A stretch of 7,493 nucleotides of DNA from Flavobacteriaceae bacterium (GCA_030590765.1 JAUVCP010000094.1:1-7493); one strand, 5' to 3'. Numbered from the stretch's first letter, positions 1 to 6,829 are shown. The notes: generated from the sequence alone by a model not told the origin. Made by a program: numbers and translations.

Positions 1-1573
1 TAAATAGAAAGCCAATGCCAATAACAATTAAACTGTATTTAAACATTTTTTTGAAGTCGACTTCATTTTCTTTAATCTTCATATAAACCGAGGTTAACAT
101 TGGGTTTATTACCAAAGCAACAAATAATGATGAACCAAGAACAATTATTAATGTTATAGGTAAAAACTTCATAAATTCCCCCATCATACCAGTCCAAAAT
201 GCTAGTGGTAAAAAGGCAGCCAAAGTAGTAGCAGTTGATGCTATTATGGGCATTGCAACTTCACCAACTCCATATTTTGCTGCATCTTTCTTTGAATAAC
301 CTTCATCCAGTAATCTATAAACATTTTCGACAACAACAATTCCATTGTCAACCAACATTCCTAGTGCCAATACCAAAGAAAATAATACCATCATATTTAA
401 AGTAACTCCCATCATATTTAAAATTATAAATGAGATAAACATAGATAGAGGAATTGCAATACCCACAAAAAGCGCATTTCTAATTCCTAAAAAGAAAAGT
501 AAAACCAATACAACTAAAATCACACCTAAAATAATACTGTTTTCAAGATCAGATACCATGGTTTTGGTATCATTGGTTTGGTCGTTTGTTTTTGTAATAT
601 TAAGATTTGATGGAAAAACATTTTTTTGAGCATCAGCCAAAATAACATCGATTTGCTCGGATGCATTTATTAAATTTTCACCACCTCTTTTGGTAACATC
701 CAACATCACTACCGTTTGCGAAAATTCTCTGGCATAACTCGTTTTTTCTTGTTCTTTAAATTTAATAGAAGCAATATCTCTTAAATAAACAATATTTCCT
801 TTTTCATGTTTTACAATAATATCTTCAATGTCTTTAATCGATTCAAATTCACCAATAATTCTAACGTTTCTTCTAATTCCACTTTCTAGTAGATCACCTC
901 CCGAAACAGTAACATTTTCACTTTGAATAGCTTGCTCAATATCTCCAAAACTTATTTTAGAGATTTCCATTTTGTAGAGATCAATGCTTATTTCTACTTC
1001 TTTATCCTGAATACCTCTAATATCAACTTTAGAAATTTCGGGTACTTTTTCTATTTCATCTTCTAAATATTCACCATATCTTTTAAGCTGATCTAATGAA
1101 AAATCACCTGAAAGGTTTATATTCATAATGGGCATAAGTTCTGCAAAATTCATTTCCTGAACATTAGGATCAGCAGGTAGATCTTTAGGAAAATCTTTAT
1201 CAGATAAAGCAGCATCTACCTTATCTTTTACTTTGCGTAAAGCTTCAGTAGGAGTAACGTTAAAATCAAACTTTACCTGTATCATTGAAAACCCTTCAGA
1301 AGAAGTAGAAATAATTTCATCAACGCCAGATATACCATTAATTTCTTTTTCTATGGGTTTGGTTATTAATTTTTCAATATCTATAGCTGAGTTTCCGGGA
1401 TAGGGAGTTGATATAAAAATTTGAGGTACAACAATTTCTGGAAAAGCTTCTCTTGGCATACTTTGGTAAGAAAAAATTCCTGCAAAAATTATCATGAAAG
1501 TAATAACAAAAACAGTCATCCTGTTATTTATAGCCCATGTAGATAGTTTAAACTCTTTAAGTATATTATTCAT
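1..1573 (-). CDS. RND-family efflux transporter permease (AcrB-like), N-terminal half, truncated by window edge
   Basis: Inner-membrane proton-driven pump that would export substrates through the adaptor and TolC-like protein encoded just upstream. The ATG is at 1573-1571 and 524 codons are open to the window edge with no stop; RND pumps are usually 1000-1150 residues, so about half is visible. Seen in order: cytoplasmic N-terminus, TM1 about residues 17-36, the family sequence MPREAFPEI at 39-47, the periplasmic porter region (about 45-340) with YPG and GISGV motifs, then hydrophobic segments TM2-TM6 (about 347-366, 368-389, 392-413, 437-460, 467-492) and the start of a further segment at about 512. 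TM4 carries LVDNGIVVVEN (407-417): D409 matches AcrB D407, while the AcrB D408 position is Asn410. The start lies 30 nt after the adaptor stop, so it is the last visible gene of the operon. The family is certain; the substrate (drug, lipid, dye, metal) cannot be read from the sequence, although the CusA-type metal signature is not evident. Confidence 0.95.
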   Translation of the reverse strand, partial: MNNILKEFKLSTWAINNRMTVFVITFMIIFAGIFSYQSMPREAFPEIVVPQIFISTPYPGNSAIDIEKLITKPIEKEINGISGVDEIISTSSEGFSMIQVKFDFNVTPTEALRKVKDKVDAALSDKDFPKDLPADPNVQEMNFAELMPIMNINLSGDFSLDQLKRYGEYLEDEIEKVPEISKVDIRGIQDKEVEISIDLYKMEISKISFGDIEQAIQSENVTVSGGDLLESGIRRNVRIIGEFESIKDIEDIIVKHEKGNIVYLRDIASIKFKEQEKTSYAREFSQTVVMLDVTKRGGENLINASEQIDVILADAQKNVFPSNLNITKTNDQTNDTKTMVSDLENSIILGVILVVLVLLFFLGIRNALFVGIAIPLSMFISFIILNMMGVTLNMMVLFSLVLALGMLVDNGIVVVENVYRLLDEGYSKKDAAKYGVGEVAMPIIASTATTLAAFLPLAFWTGMMGEFMKFLPITLIIVLGSSLFVALVINPMLTSVYMKIKENEVDFKKMFKYSLIVIGIGFLF

Positions 1574-1603
1574 TTTGATATTTTTCAGAAATCAAGCAAT
1601 TAT

Positions 1604-2740
1604 TTAATTTATTATTTTAACCAACTCACCATCTTTTACAATTCTTGAACCTTTATTTACAATTGTGTCACTTACTTCTAATCCTTCTATAATGAGTGAT
1701 TTTTGATCGTATTCTTTTGAGACTTTAATTATTTTTTTTGACACTTTAAAATCAGCATTATTATTATGAATTAAAAAAATAAAACTATTACCATCTTTGT
1801 CTTTTTGGATAAGAGAAGTAGGGATTACGATACCATTTTCTGCAAAATCCTTAATTTTAATATCTGCTAATAAATTTGGTTTGATTAAATCATTTTTATT
1901 TTTTAAGTTTATTTTAGTCTTAAAACTTCTATTATTGGGATTGATAATGTTACCCACTTGTGCAATTTCTGACTTCATTTCGGTATGAATTGAAGGGAAA
2001 TTGATCAATGCTTCATTACCTTTTTTGATATAAGGCAAATAAGTTTCGGTAACATCAGCTTCTAAATATACTTTATCAAGATTAACCAATCTAACAACTG
2101 CCAGCTGAGAGCTAACCAATTCACCATTTCTGGAAAATATTTCATCAATAATACCTGAGAAAGGGGCTTTAATTTTCATTTTTGCAGCCTGATTTACAAT
2201 AGTTTTTTTACTTTTCTCTAAACTTTCAAATTGTGTTTTAGCTTGTAGATATTGCATTTCAGAACCAATTTTTTGATCCCATAATCTTTGCTGTCTCTCA
2301 AAAGTTGTTTTTGCCAGATTTAATTGTGTGTTTAATTCTGCTATGTTATCTTGAATGGATAAATCATCCAATTGAATTAAAACCTGACCTTTTTTTACTC
2401 TTTGTCCTTCTTTAACAAGAATGTTTTTAATAGTTCCACCAATCTCAGGTCTTATTTCAATATTCTTATCTGCTTTAACAACACCTTGAATTTCAATATA
2501 ATGTTTAAAATCATCTTTTTTAGGATTTATTGTTGTTACGAATTGATAGTTACTTTTTGTATCAGCTTTTGAAATAAGCATTTCAATATTTTTTAAAATG
2601 TTGTTTAAACTATCAATTTGATTGATAACAGATGTTTTTTGATCTTGAAGTTCTTCTAAAGAACCAGATATTTGATTTTCTTCTTTTTTGCAAGAAAAGA
2701 TTACAAGAAATATAAAGATATATATAATTGTTTTTTTCAT
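1604..2740 (-). CDS. Periplasmic adaptor (membrane fusion) lipoprotein of RND efflux system, HlyD/AcrA type
   Basis: 378-residue adaptor that bridges the RND pump and the outer membrane factor in the periplasm. The N-terminus MKKTIIYIFIFLVIFSC is a lipoprotein signal with Cys17 as the predicted acylated residue, followed by a Lys/Glu-rich stretch. Residues about 27-60 form a predicted coiled coil that precedes the usual adaptor fold. The first lipoyl half-motif is at about 84-126 (IRPEIGGTI, then VKEGQRVKKGQVLIQLDD), an alpha-helical hairpin at about 127-187, the second lipoyl half at about 188-222 (KIKAPFSGIIDEI ... NGELV), and beta-barrel and membrane-proximal domains at about 223-378. Length and domain order are normal for the family. 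The start at 2740 lies 1 nt after the stop of the upstream TolC-like gene, which suggests translational coupling. There is no Shine-Dalgarno, as usual in Bacteroidota. Substrate is unknown. Confidence 0.95.
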   Translation of the reverse strand: MKKTIIYIFIFLVIFSCKKEENQISGSLEELQDQKTSVINQIDSLNNILKNIEMLISKADTKSNYQFVTTINPKKDDFKHYIEIQGVVKADKNIEIRPEIGGTIKNILVKEGQRVKKGQVLIQLDDLSIQDNIAELNTQLNLAKTTFERQQRLWDQKIGSEMQYLQAKTQFESLEKSKKTIVNQAAKMKIKAPFSGIIDEIFSRNGELVSSQLAVVRLVNLDKVYLEADVTETYLPYIKKGNEALINFPSIHTEMKSEIAQVGNIINPNNRSFKTKINLKNKNDLIKPNLLADIKIKDFAENGIVIPTSLIQKDKDGNSFIFLIHNNNADFKVSKKIIKVSKEYDQKSLIIEGLEVSDTIVNKGSRIVKDGELVKIIN

Positions 2741-2741
2741 T

Positions 2742-4082
2742 TTAAAATATATTAAGGGCGTTTTCTAATTCTACTTTTGATTGTATGATCTCTAATATTG
2801 ATTGAATGTATTGCTGTTGTTGCTGATATAATTGGTTTTGTGCGTTTGTCAGGTTAAAACTAGAGCTGAGTCCCTCAAAAAATTTAATTTGCTCCTTATT
2901 AGCAATGCTTTCAGCTAAAGCTAAATTTTGTTTGGATGTTTGGTAATGATCCAATGCAAATTGATATTTATTTTTGGCAGTATCAACTTGTAATTTTAAT
3001 CTTTGTGAAGTTTCGTCTAATGCTATTTCTGATTGTTCTAAACTTATTTTTGCCTGTTGTGTTCTGGCACTTCTTTGTAGACTACTAAAAATAGGAACAT
3101 TTAAACTAACGCCAAATAAAGAGGAGTTGAACCAATCTCCATTATTATCAAAAAAAACATTATTGTCATTGTTAGCGTATGTTGAATAATTAACAAAAGC
3201 TCCCAATGATGGAAGAGCCTGGCTCTTTTCAAACTTCACTAATAACTCATTTGAAACAACTGTGTTATCTGCAATTCGATAATCTATGTGGTTGTCTAAA
3301 TTAAAATTTGAGTTTATCAAATTCATATCTGAAGAACTTAACGCGAGTTCTTCAAGGTTTTCTTTTAAAACTACCTGTGTATCTATTGGAATGCCTAAAG
3401 TAAGATTAAACATTTTTTTTGCAATAATTTCAAGTCTATTAGCTTTATTTATCTGATTTTCGATAGTTGATAAAGTAATTTGCTGTTGTTCAAGGTCCTG
3501 TTCTTCTGCGAGACCATTTGCTAGAATTGCTTTGGTTTGATTTAAGTTTTTTTGTAAAATATTTCTATTTTTTTCTAATATAATGATAGATTCATGTGCA
3601 ATCAATACACTTCCATAAGCATTTATAACAGCTTCTTTTACTTTTTGATCAGTTTTTTCTTTGGCGAGTTCAGAAATTTTCAGGTAAGTTTTAGCAGATT
3701 GTAGCCCGACTAAATATGAACCATCAAATAATAACTGTGTTAACGTTAAGGTTGCATTTAGATTTTGTTTTGTACCAAAAGCAACTTCAATAAATTCACC
3801 GGGTTCACCGCCAAAGAATTCACCAGGTATTAAAGTTATACCCTGCTTGAGCCAGTTTTGATAATCTACTTTACCATTAATTTGAGGCAACCCAATGGTT
3901 GTAGTTTCCCATTTCTTTTTTACTGCAGCATCAATATTTAATTTTGCTGTACGGACAGAATAATTATTTGTTAATGCATAGTTAACAGCTTCATCAATGG
4001 TGAATACATAATTGTTTTCTTGTGCTCTTAAAGTTGAAAATATTGAAGAGATTGAAAAAATAAGTAAGAAGATCTTCTTCAT
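2742..4082 (-). CDS. TolC-like outer membrane factor (OEP family)
   Basis: 446-residue outer membrane channel protein of the tripartite efflux system. A signal peptide covers residues 1-20 (MKKIFLLIFSISSIFSTLRA, predicted cleavage before Q21). The mature protein starts with the typical family opening FTIDEAVNYALTNN at about 28-41, where a helix leads into the periplasmic barrel. Two OEP repeats follow, about 25-225 and 245-446, each with long polar helices rich in Gln/Asn/Glu and a strand-loop segment for the outer membrane barrel (TLTQLLFDGSY near 113-123 and GVSLNVPIFSS in the second half). Length is normal for the family. Its ATG overlaps the TGA of the TetR gene in an ATGA (4079-4082), and its stop lies 1 nt before the adaptor start. 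Order and spacing make it the exit duct for the pump encoded downstream. Confidence 0.95.
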   Translation of the reverse strand: MKKIFLLIFSISSIFSTLRAQENNYVFTIDEAVNYALTNNYSVRTAKLNIDAAVKKKWETTTIGLPQINGKVDYQNWLKQGITLIPGEFFGGEPGEFIEVAFGTKQNLNATLTLTQLLFDGSYLVGLQSAKTYLKISELAKEKTDQKVKEAVINAYGSVLIAHESIIILEKNRNILQKNLNQTKAILANGLAEEQDLEQQQITLSTIENQINKANRLEIIAKKMFNLTLGIPIDTQVVLKENLEELALSSSDMNLINSNFNLDNHIDYRIADNTVVSNELLVKFEKSQALPSLGAFVNYSTYANNDNNVFFDNNGDWFNSSLFGVSLNVPIFSSLQRSARTQQAKISLEQSEIALDETSQRLKLQVDTAKNKYQFALDHYQTSKQNLALAESIANKEQIKFFEGLSSSFNLTNAQNQLYQQQQQYIQSILEIIQSKVELENALNIF

Positions 4083-4675
4083 TTTTTAATAATATTTTGT
4101 AATGTTTTTAATCCTTTTTCAGTAGCAATTGCTCTAATGTGATATTCTAAATAGCTATCCATTAAATATGGAACAGAAAAATTATTTTTTGGAAATAATT
4201 CTACATTTTTAATACCCATCATACCATTAAAGTAAATTCTGGTTGTAAAGTTAATATCAATATCTTTTCTGTAATAACCTTTTTGTATTCCTCTATTTAA
4301 ATTTTGGGTAATACATGTATTTACAGAATCAAATTGTTTTTGTTTTAGTGTTTCAAATATTTTGGGATAATACTTTTGCAATTGGTATTGGGGAGAAGAT
4401 TCTTCATTTTTCAATTGCTCTAATACTAATGATTTGACTTTGTATAACTCATCAATAGGATTATAATTTACAGCACAAATCATAAATATCCCCTTATTGA
4501 TCCTTTCAAAAGCAAAAATGGAAGCTGCTTCTACTAATTTAGCTTTGGTTGAGAAATAAGTATAAATGGTTTTTTTTGATATCGCCATTTCTTTAGCAAT
4601 ATCGTCCATTGTTATACTTTTAACACCATAGCTTAAAAACAAATCTATAGTTTTATTTAAGATATTTTCTTTCAT
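4079..4675 (-). CDS. TetR/AcrR-family transcriptional regulator, first gene of the efflux operon
   Basis: 198-residue DNA-binding regulator, most likely a ligand-responsive repressor of its own operon. The helix-turn-helix lies at about residues 20-44, with the family pattern ITMDDIAKEMAISKKTIYTYF and a Lys just after it (FSTK). The rest (about 50-198) is the ligand/dimerisation domain, which is too variable to identify a ligand. The reading frame stays open upstream to an ATG at 4726 (17 extra residues), but I choose the ATG at 4675 for three reasons: TetR proteins normally begin about 20 residues before the HTH; a perfect -7 box TATCTTTG lies at 4690-4683, so a transcript from it could not include 4726; and the upstream ATG falls inside the inverted repeat at 4697-4724. 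The gene ends in an ATGA overlap with the TolC-like gene. Autoregulation is inferred from the layout. Confidence 0.9.
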   Translation of the reverse strand: MKENILNKTIDLFLSYGVKSITMDDIAKEMAISKKTIYTYFSTKAKLVEAASIFAFERINKGIFMICAVNYNPIDELYKVKSLVLEQLKNEESSPQYQLQKYYPKIFETLKQKQFDSVNTCITQNLNRGIQKGYYRKDIDINFTTRIYFNGMMGIKNVELFPKNNFSVPYLMDSYLEYHIRAIATEKGLKTLQNIIKK

Positions 4676-4682
4676 GAGCTGG

Positions 4683-4690
4683 CAAAGATA
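4683..4690 (-). promoter_or_regulatory. Candidate -7 box of the tetR-tolC-adaptor-RND operon promoter
   Basis: Read on the minus strand the sequence is TATCTTTG, a perfect match to the Bacteroidota -7 consensus TAnnTTTG. It ends 7 nt before the TetR ATG at 4675, so transcription would begin within a few bases of the start codon and give a leaderless or near-leaderless mRNA. No convincing TTG/TTTG -33 element lies at the expected 19-21 nt spacing, so the call rests on the -7 box and its position. Confidence 0.5.
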
Positions 4691-4696
4691 ATAAAA

Positions 4697-4724
4697 GGAA
4701 ACTAAAAACACTTGAAAAGTTTCC
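4697..4724. promoter_or_regulatory. Candidate TetR operator: 28-bp inverted repeat
   Basis: Perfect 7-bp arms GGAAACT (4697-4703) and AGTTTCC (4718-4724) are separated by 14 bp. The repeat sits directly upstream of the -7 box at 4690-4683, covering roughly -14 to -41 of the efflux operon promoter, where bound protein would block RNA polymerase. TetR-family operators are commonly palindromes of about 15-30 bp. The site is about 30 bp from the candidate -7 box of the divergent prenyl synthase gene, so cross-control is possible. The match to this regulator is inferred from position only. Confidence 0.45.
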
Positions 4725-4752
4725 AAAGTATTTATTCTTTTTATTTTCCTTG

Positions 4753-4760
4753 TAGTTTTG
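4753..4760 (+). promoter_or_regulatory. Candidate -7 box for the prenyl synthase transcript
   Basis: TAGTTTTG matches the Bacteroidota -7 consensus TAnnTTTG in all fixed positions and would give a leader of about 30-35 nt before the TTG start at 4799. No clear -33 TTG is seen 19-21 nt upstream. A weaker alternative, TATTTTTA at 4775-4782 (one mismatch at the final G), has a TTG at 4750-4752 with a 22-nt spacer. Confidence 0.4.
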
Positions 4761-4798
4761 TTTTCAGAAAAGATTATTTTTACAAAAAAATATAAATT

Positions 4799-5776
4799 TT
4801 GGAACTTAACGAATACAAATCCGTTTTTTTAGAATACTTGTCAGAAGAGGTTGTTGATAATAAGGATTTTAGTCAGCCAGATAATCTTTATGCACCCATT
4901 CATTATATTTTGAAATTAGGAGGTAAAAGGTTACGGCCGGTTTTGACCATGATGAGTTGTGATATTTTTAGTGGCAGTTATAAACCTGCATTAAATGCTG
5001 CTTTGGCCATTGAAATGTTTCACAATTTCACATTAATGCATGATGATATTATGGATAAGGCCTCATTGCGTAGAGGAAAAATCACGGTTCATAAAAAATG
5101 GGATACTAATACAGGGATATTATCTGGTGATGCTTTAATGATCTTAGCCTATCAGTTTTTTGAAAACTATGAGGGAGAAGTCTTTAAAAAAATTATTTCC
5201 CTTTTTAACAAAACTGCAATTGAAGTATGTGAAGGACAGCAATTTGATATTGATTTTGAAACAAGTATGGATGTTTCGCTAGAGGATTACAAAAAAATGA
5301 TCGGTTATAAAACTGCAGTTTTAGTGGCAGCCTCATTAAAAATGGGAGCTATAATTGGAAATGCATCTAAAAGTGAATCGGATCTCATTTACAATTTTGG
5401 ATTCCATTTAGGAATGGCTTTTCAACTTCAGGATGATTATTTGGATACTTTTGGAACGGATGATTTTGGTAAAAAAATTGGAGGAGATATTTTAGAGAAT
5501 AAAAAAACATTTTTAGTTATCAAGGGTTTTGAACTTGCATCAAAGGAAGATCGATTAGAAATTGAAAAGTTATATGCAATCAAAGAAGGAGATAAGAAAA
5601 AAGTCGAAAAAGTAACTAGTTTTTTTAAAAAATATAATGTGGATAGTTTTATACAAGATGAAATTCAAAACTATACTAAAAAGGCTTTAGCAGATTGTGA
5701 AAATCTGGAAATATTAGAAATACATAAAACTTCTTTAAGATCTTTTGCTAATAATTTGATGAAAAGAAAACTATAA
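4799..5776 (+). CDS. Polyprenyl synthetase family protein, predicted short-chain (GGPP/FPP-type) trans-prenyltransferase
   Basis: 325-residue cytosolic enzyme that condenses isopentenyl diphosphate onto allylic diphosphates with Mg2+. Landmarks in order: GGKRLRP at 41-47 (diphosphate binding), first Asp-rich motif HDDIMD with DDxxD at 82-86, RRGK at 91-94, SGDAL at 109-113, GQ..D near 146-150, KTA at 171-173, second Asp-rich motif FQLQDDYLD with DDYLD at 212-216, then FGKKIGGDI at 223-231 and NKKTFL at 234-239. All catalytic residues are intact and the length is normal. The residue five positions before the first motif is Phe77 and the motif has no two-residue insertion, the pattern of short-chain GGPP-type enzymes rather than long-chain quinone-tail synthases (usually Ala there). 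The start must be TTG at 4799: an in-frame TAA lies at 4793-4795 and the first ATG is beyond GGKRLRP. It shares a TAATG junction with the next gene. Product length is inferred. Confidence 0.93.
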   Translation: MELNEYKSVFLEYLSEEVVDNKDFSQPDNLYAPIHYILKLGGKRLRPVLTMMSCDIFSGSYKPALNAALAIEMFHNFTLMHDDIMDKASLRRGKITVHKKWDTNTGILSGDALMILAYQFFENYEGEVFKKIISLFNKTAIEVCEGQQFDIDFETSMDVSLEDYKKMIGYKTAVLVAASLKMGAIIGNASKSESDLIYNFGFHLGMAFQLQDDYLDTFGTDDFGKKIGGDILENKKTFLVIKGFELASKEDRLEIEKLYAIKEGDKKKVEKVTSFFKKYNVDSFIQDEIQNYTKKALADCENLEILEIHKTSLRSFANNLMKRKL

Positions 5777-6126
5777 TGTTGCCTCAAAAGTATACTTCTG
5801 AAATTTTTCAGGAAGAAAAGAACAAGGATTTGTTGGTTAAATTAATTAAACAATTGAATAAAGATTTTAGTTTAACCGGAATTGATAATGGTTTTAAAGA
5901 AAATTTATCTATCAATGAATTGATTTTTCAATTGAATATGAAAATGGAGTATTTTATGAAAAATGACTTTCAGACTTATCTTAATTTATTATACAGGATT
6001 GATATTTCAGAATCTAAAATGAGAGAGATAAGAGAAATAGAAATCGAAAAAATATCTCAAAAAGTGACTTCTTTTATTTTAATGAGAGAATGGCAAAAGA
6101 TTTGGTTTAAAAATAAAAACTTATAA
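5776..6126 (+). CDS. Small conserved-looking protein of unknown function, coupled to the prenyl synthase gene
   Basis: 116 residues; I do not recognise a named family. There is no signal peptide or membrane segment, and the protein is charged (many Lys/Glu), so it is likely a soluble cytoplasmic protein. It looks mostly alpha-helical: helix about 13-30 (EEKNKDLLVKLIKQL), helix about 45-62, then a segment with YLNLLYRIDIS at 68-78, a highly charged helix about 80-95, and a C-terminal part rich in aromatic and basic residues (REWQKIWFKNK, 104-114) that looks constrained. The ATG overlaps the stop of the prenyl synthase gene as TAATG (5774-5778), so translation is probably coupled and expression shared. 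Coding nature is supported by this junction and by base and codon use like its neighbour. Its 3' end overlaps the convergent outer membrane gene by 20 bp. A role linked to isoprenoid synthesis is only a guess from position. Confidence 0.8.
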   Translation: MLPQKYTSEIFQEEKNKDLLVKLIKQLNKDFSLTGIDNGFKENLSINELIFQLNMKMEYFMKNDFQTYLNLLYRIDISESKMREIREIEIEKISQKVTSFILMREWQKIWFKNKNL

Positions 6127-6706
6127 CAGGTGTCCATGCAGATCCGTATGGACTTGTAATACTGTCATACAATACATCAAATTGAAATCCGAAAGCAACA
6201 TGCCCTGTTACAAATGATGCACCTAGGTATAAAGCATTGTTCCAATAGCTACTAGTGTAATATCCATTGTAATTGGTATTTAAACCTTCATATTCAACGG
6301 TAAATTGTAAAAATCGCATTGGTCTGAATCCAACCATAGCACTTCCTCCAAAAGAGTTAGAACTGTAATCATAATAGTCTGAATTGTAATAGCTACTGTT
6401 CTTACTGTACATATAGGTTAAACCTACACCCGTGAATATTTGTGGTGTAAAATGATAATAAGCTTTAGGGGCTATTAAAATATTGGCGCCTCCATTCCAA
6501 AATGAAAGTCCAATATTTCCTCCAAAACTCCATGTTGGCTGAAAAACTGGTTTTGTTTTTTTAACAACAACAGTTTGTTGTGTTGTTTTGTTTTTGTCAG
6601 ATTGAAATTTATAGTCTGGATTGTTTTCAATAATAATTTTTTCTTGTGCATTAATTTTAAAAGAGAAGATTACAATTACTAAAAAAATGAGTATTCTTTT
6701 TAACAT
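6107..6706 (-). CDS. Small outer membrane beta-barrel protein, tyrosine-rich
   Basis: 199 residues from the chosen ATG at 6706. Signal peptide 1-20 (MLKRILIFLVIVIFSFKINA, cleavage before Q21). Residues 21-57 are a polar Lys/Thr-rich linker. From 58 on come alternating beta strands with aromatic girdles, such as WSFGGNIGLSF, ILIAPKAYYHF, IFTGVGLTYMY, GSAMVGFRP, FLQFTVEYE, NALYLGASF, VAFGFQFDVLY and WTPVISFYF, which suggests an eight-stranded barrel ending in the terminal Phe typical of BAM substrates. A Tyr/Ser/Asn-rich loop is at about 101-119. From memory, it resembles small Flavobacteriaceae outer membrane proteins sometimes labelled alpha-ketoglutarate decarboxylase; nothing enzymatic is visible here. 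The frame extends upstream to an ATG at 6799, but the signal peptide and the TATATTTG box at 6743-6736 favour 6706. Its 3' end overlaps the convergent small gene by 20 bp. Function unknown. Confidence 0.85.
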   Translation of the reverse strand: MLKRILIFLVIVIFSFKINAQEKIIIENNPDYKFQSDKNKTTQQTVVVKKTKPVFQPTWSFGGNIGLSFWNGGANILIAPKAYYHFTPQIFTGVGLTYMYSKNSSYYNSDYYDYSSNSFGGSAMVGFRPMRFLQFTVEYEGLNTNYNGYYTSSYWNNALYLGASFVTGHVAFGFQFDVLYDSITSPYGSAWTPVISFYF

Positions 6707-6735
6707 GATAAATAGTTTTAGTATTTTAAGAAATC

Positions 6736-6743
6736 CAAATATA
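6736..6743 (-). promoter_or_regulatory. Candidate -7 box for the outer membrane beta-barrel gene
   Basis: On the minus strand the sequence is TATATTTG, a perfect TAnnTTTG match, 29 nt before the ATG at 6706. Transcription would start near 6730, giving a short leader and excluding the longer reading frame from 6799. No clear -33 TTG is present at the right distance. Confidence 0.5.
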
Positions 6744-6760
6744 ATTAATATAAATTTATA

Positions 6761-6791
6761 TTGTGCATAATATAAAAAAATAGTAATATTG
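6761..6791 (+). promoter_or_regulatory. Candidate promoter of the CAU tRNA gene
   Basis: A TTG at 6761-6763 (-33 element) is followed after 20 bp by TAATATTG at 6784-6791, which matches the -7 consensus TAnnTTTG at all but one fixed position. The predicted start near 6797 leaves a leader of about 33 nt before the tRNA at 6830. It lies back to back with the promoter of the divergent outer membrane gene. Confidence 0.35.
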
Positions 6792-6829
6792 CAGTCCATA
6801 AAAATAGAGTTTAAGTATTCTTTTTTATA

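Noticed and set aside
345..629. 94-codon open frame on the plus strand
   Set aside because: Lies antisense within the RND pump gene, whose translation is unmistakable; no promoter or family features support the plus-strand frame.
1797..1988. 63-codon open frame on the plus strand
   Set aside because: Antisense to the adaptor gene and hydrophobic only because it mirrors that gene's codons; no independent evidence.
2974..3189. 71-codon open frame on the plus strand
   Set aside because: Antisense to the TolC-like gene; Cys/Leu-rich by mirror translation, with no start context or conserved motif.
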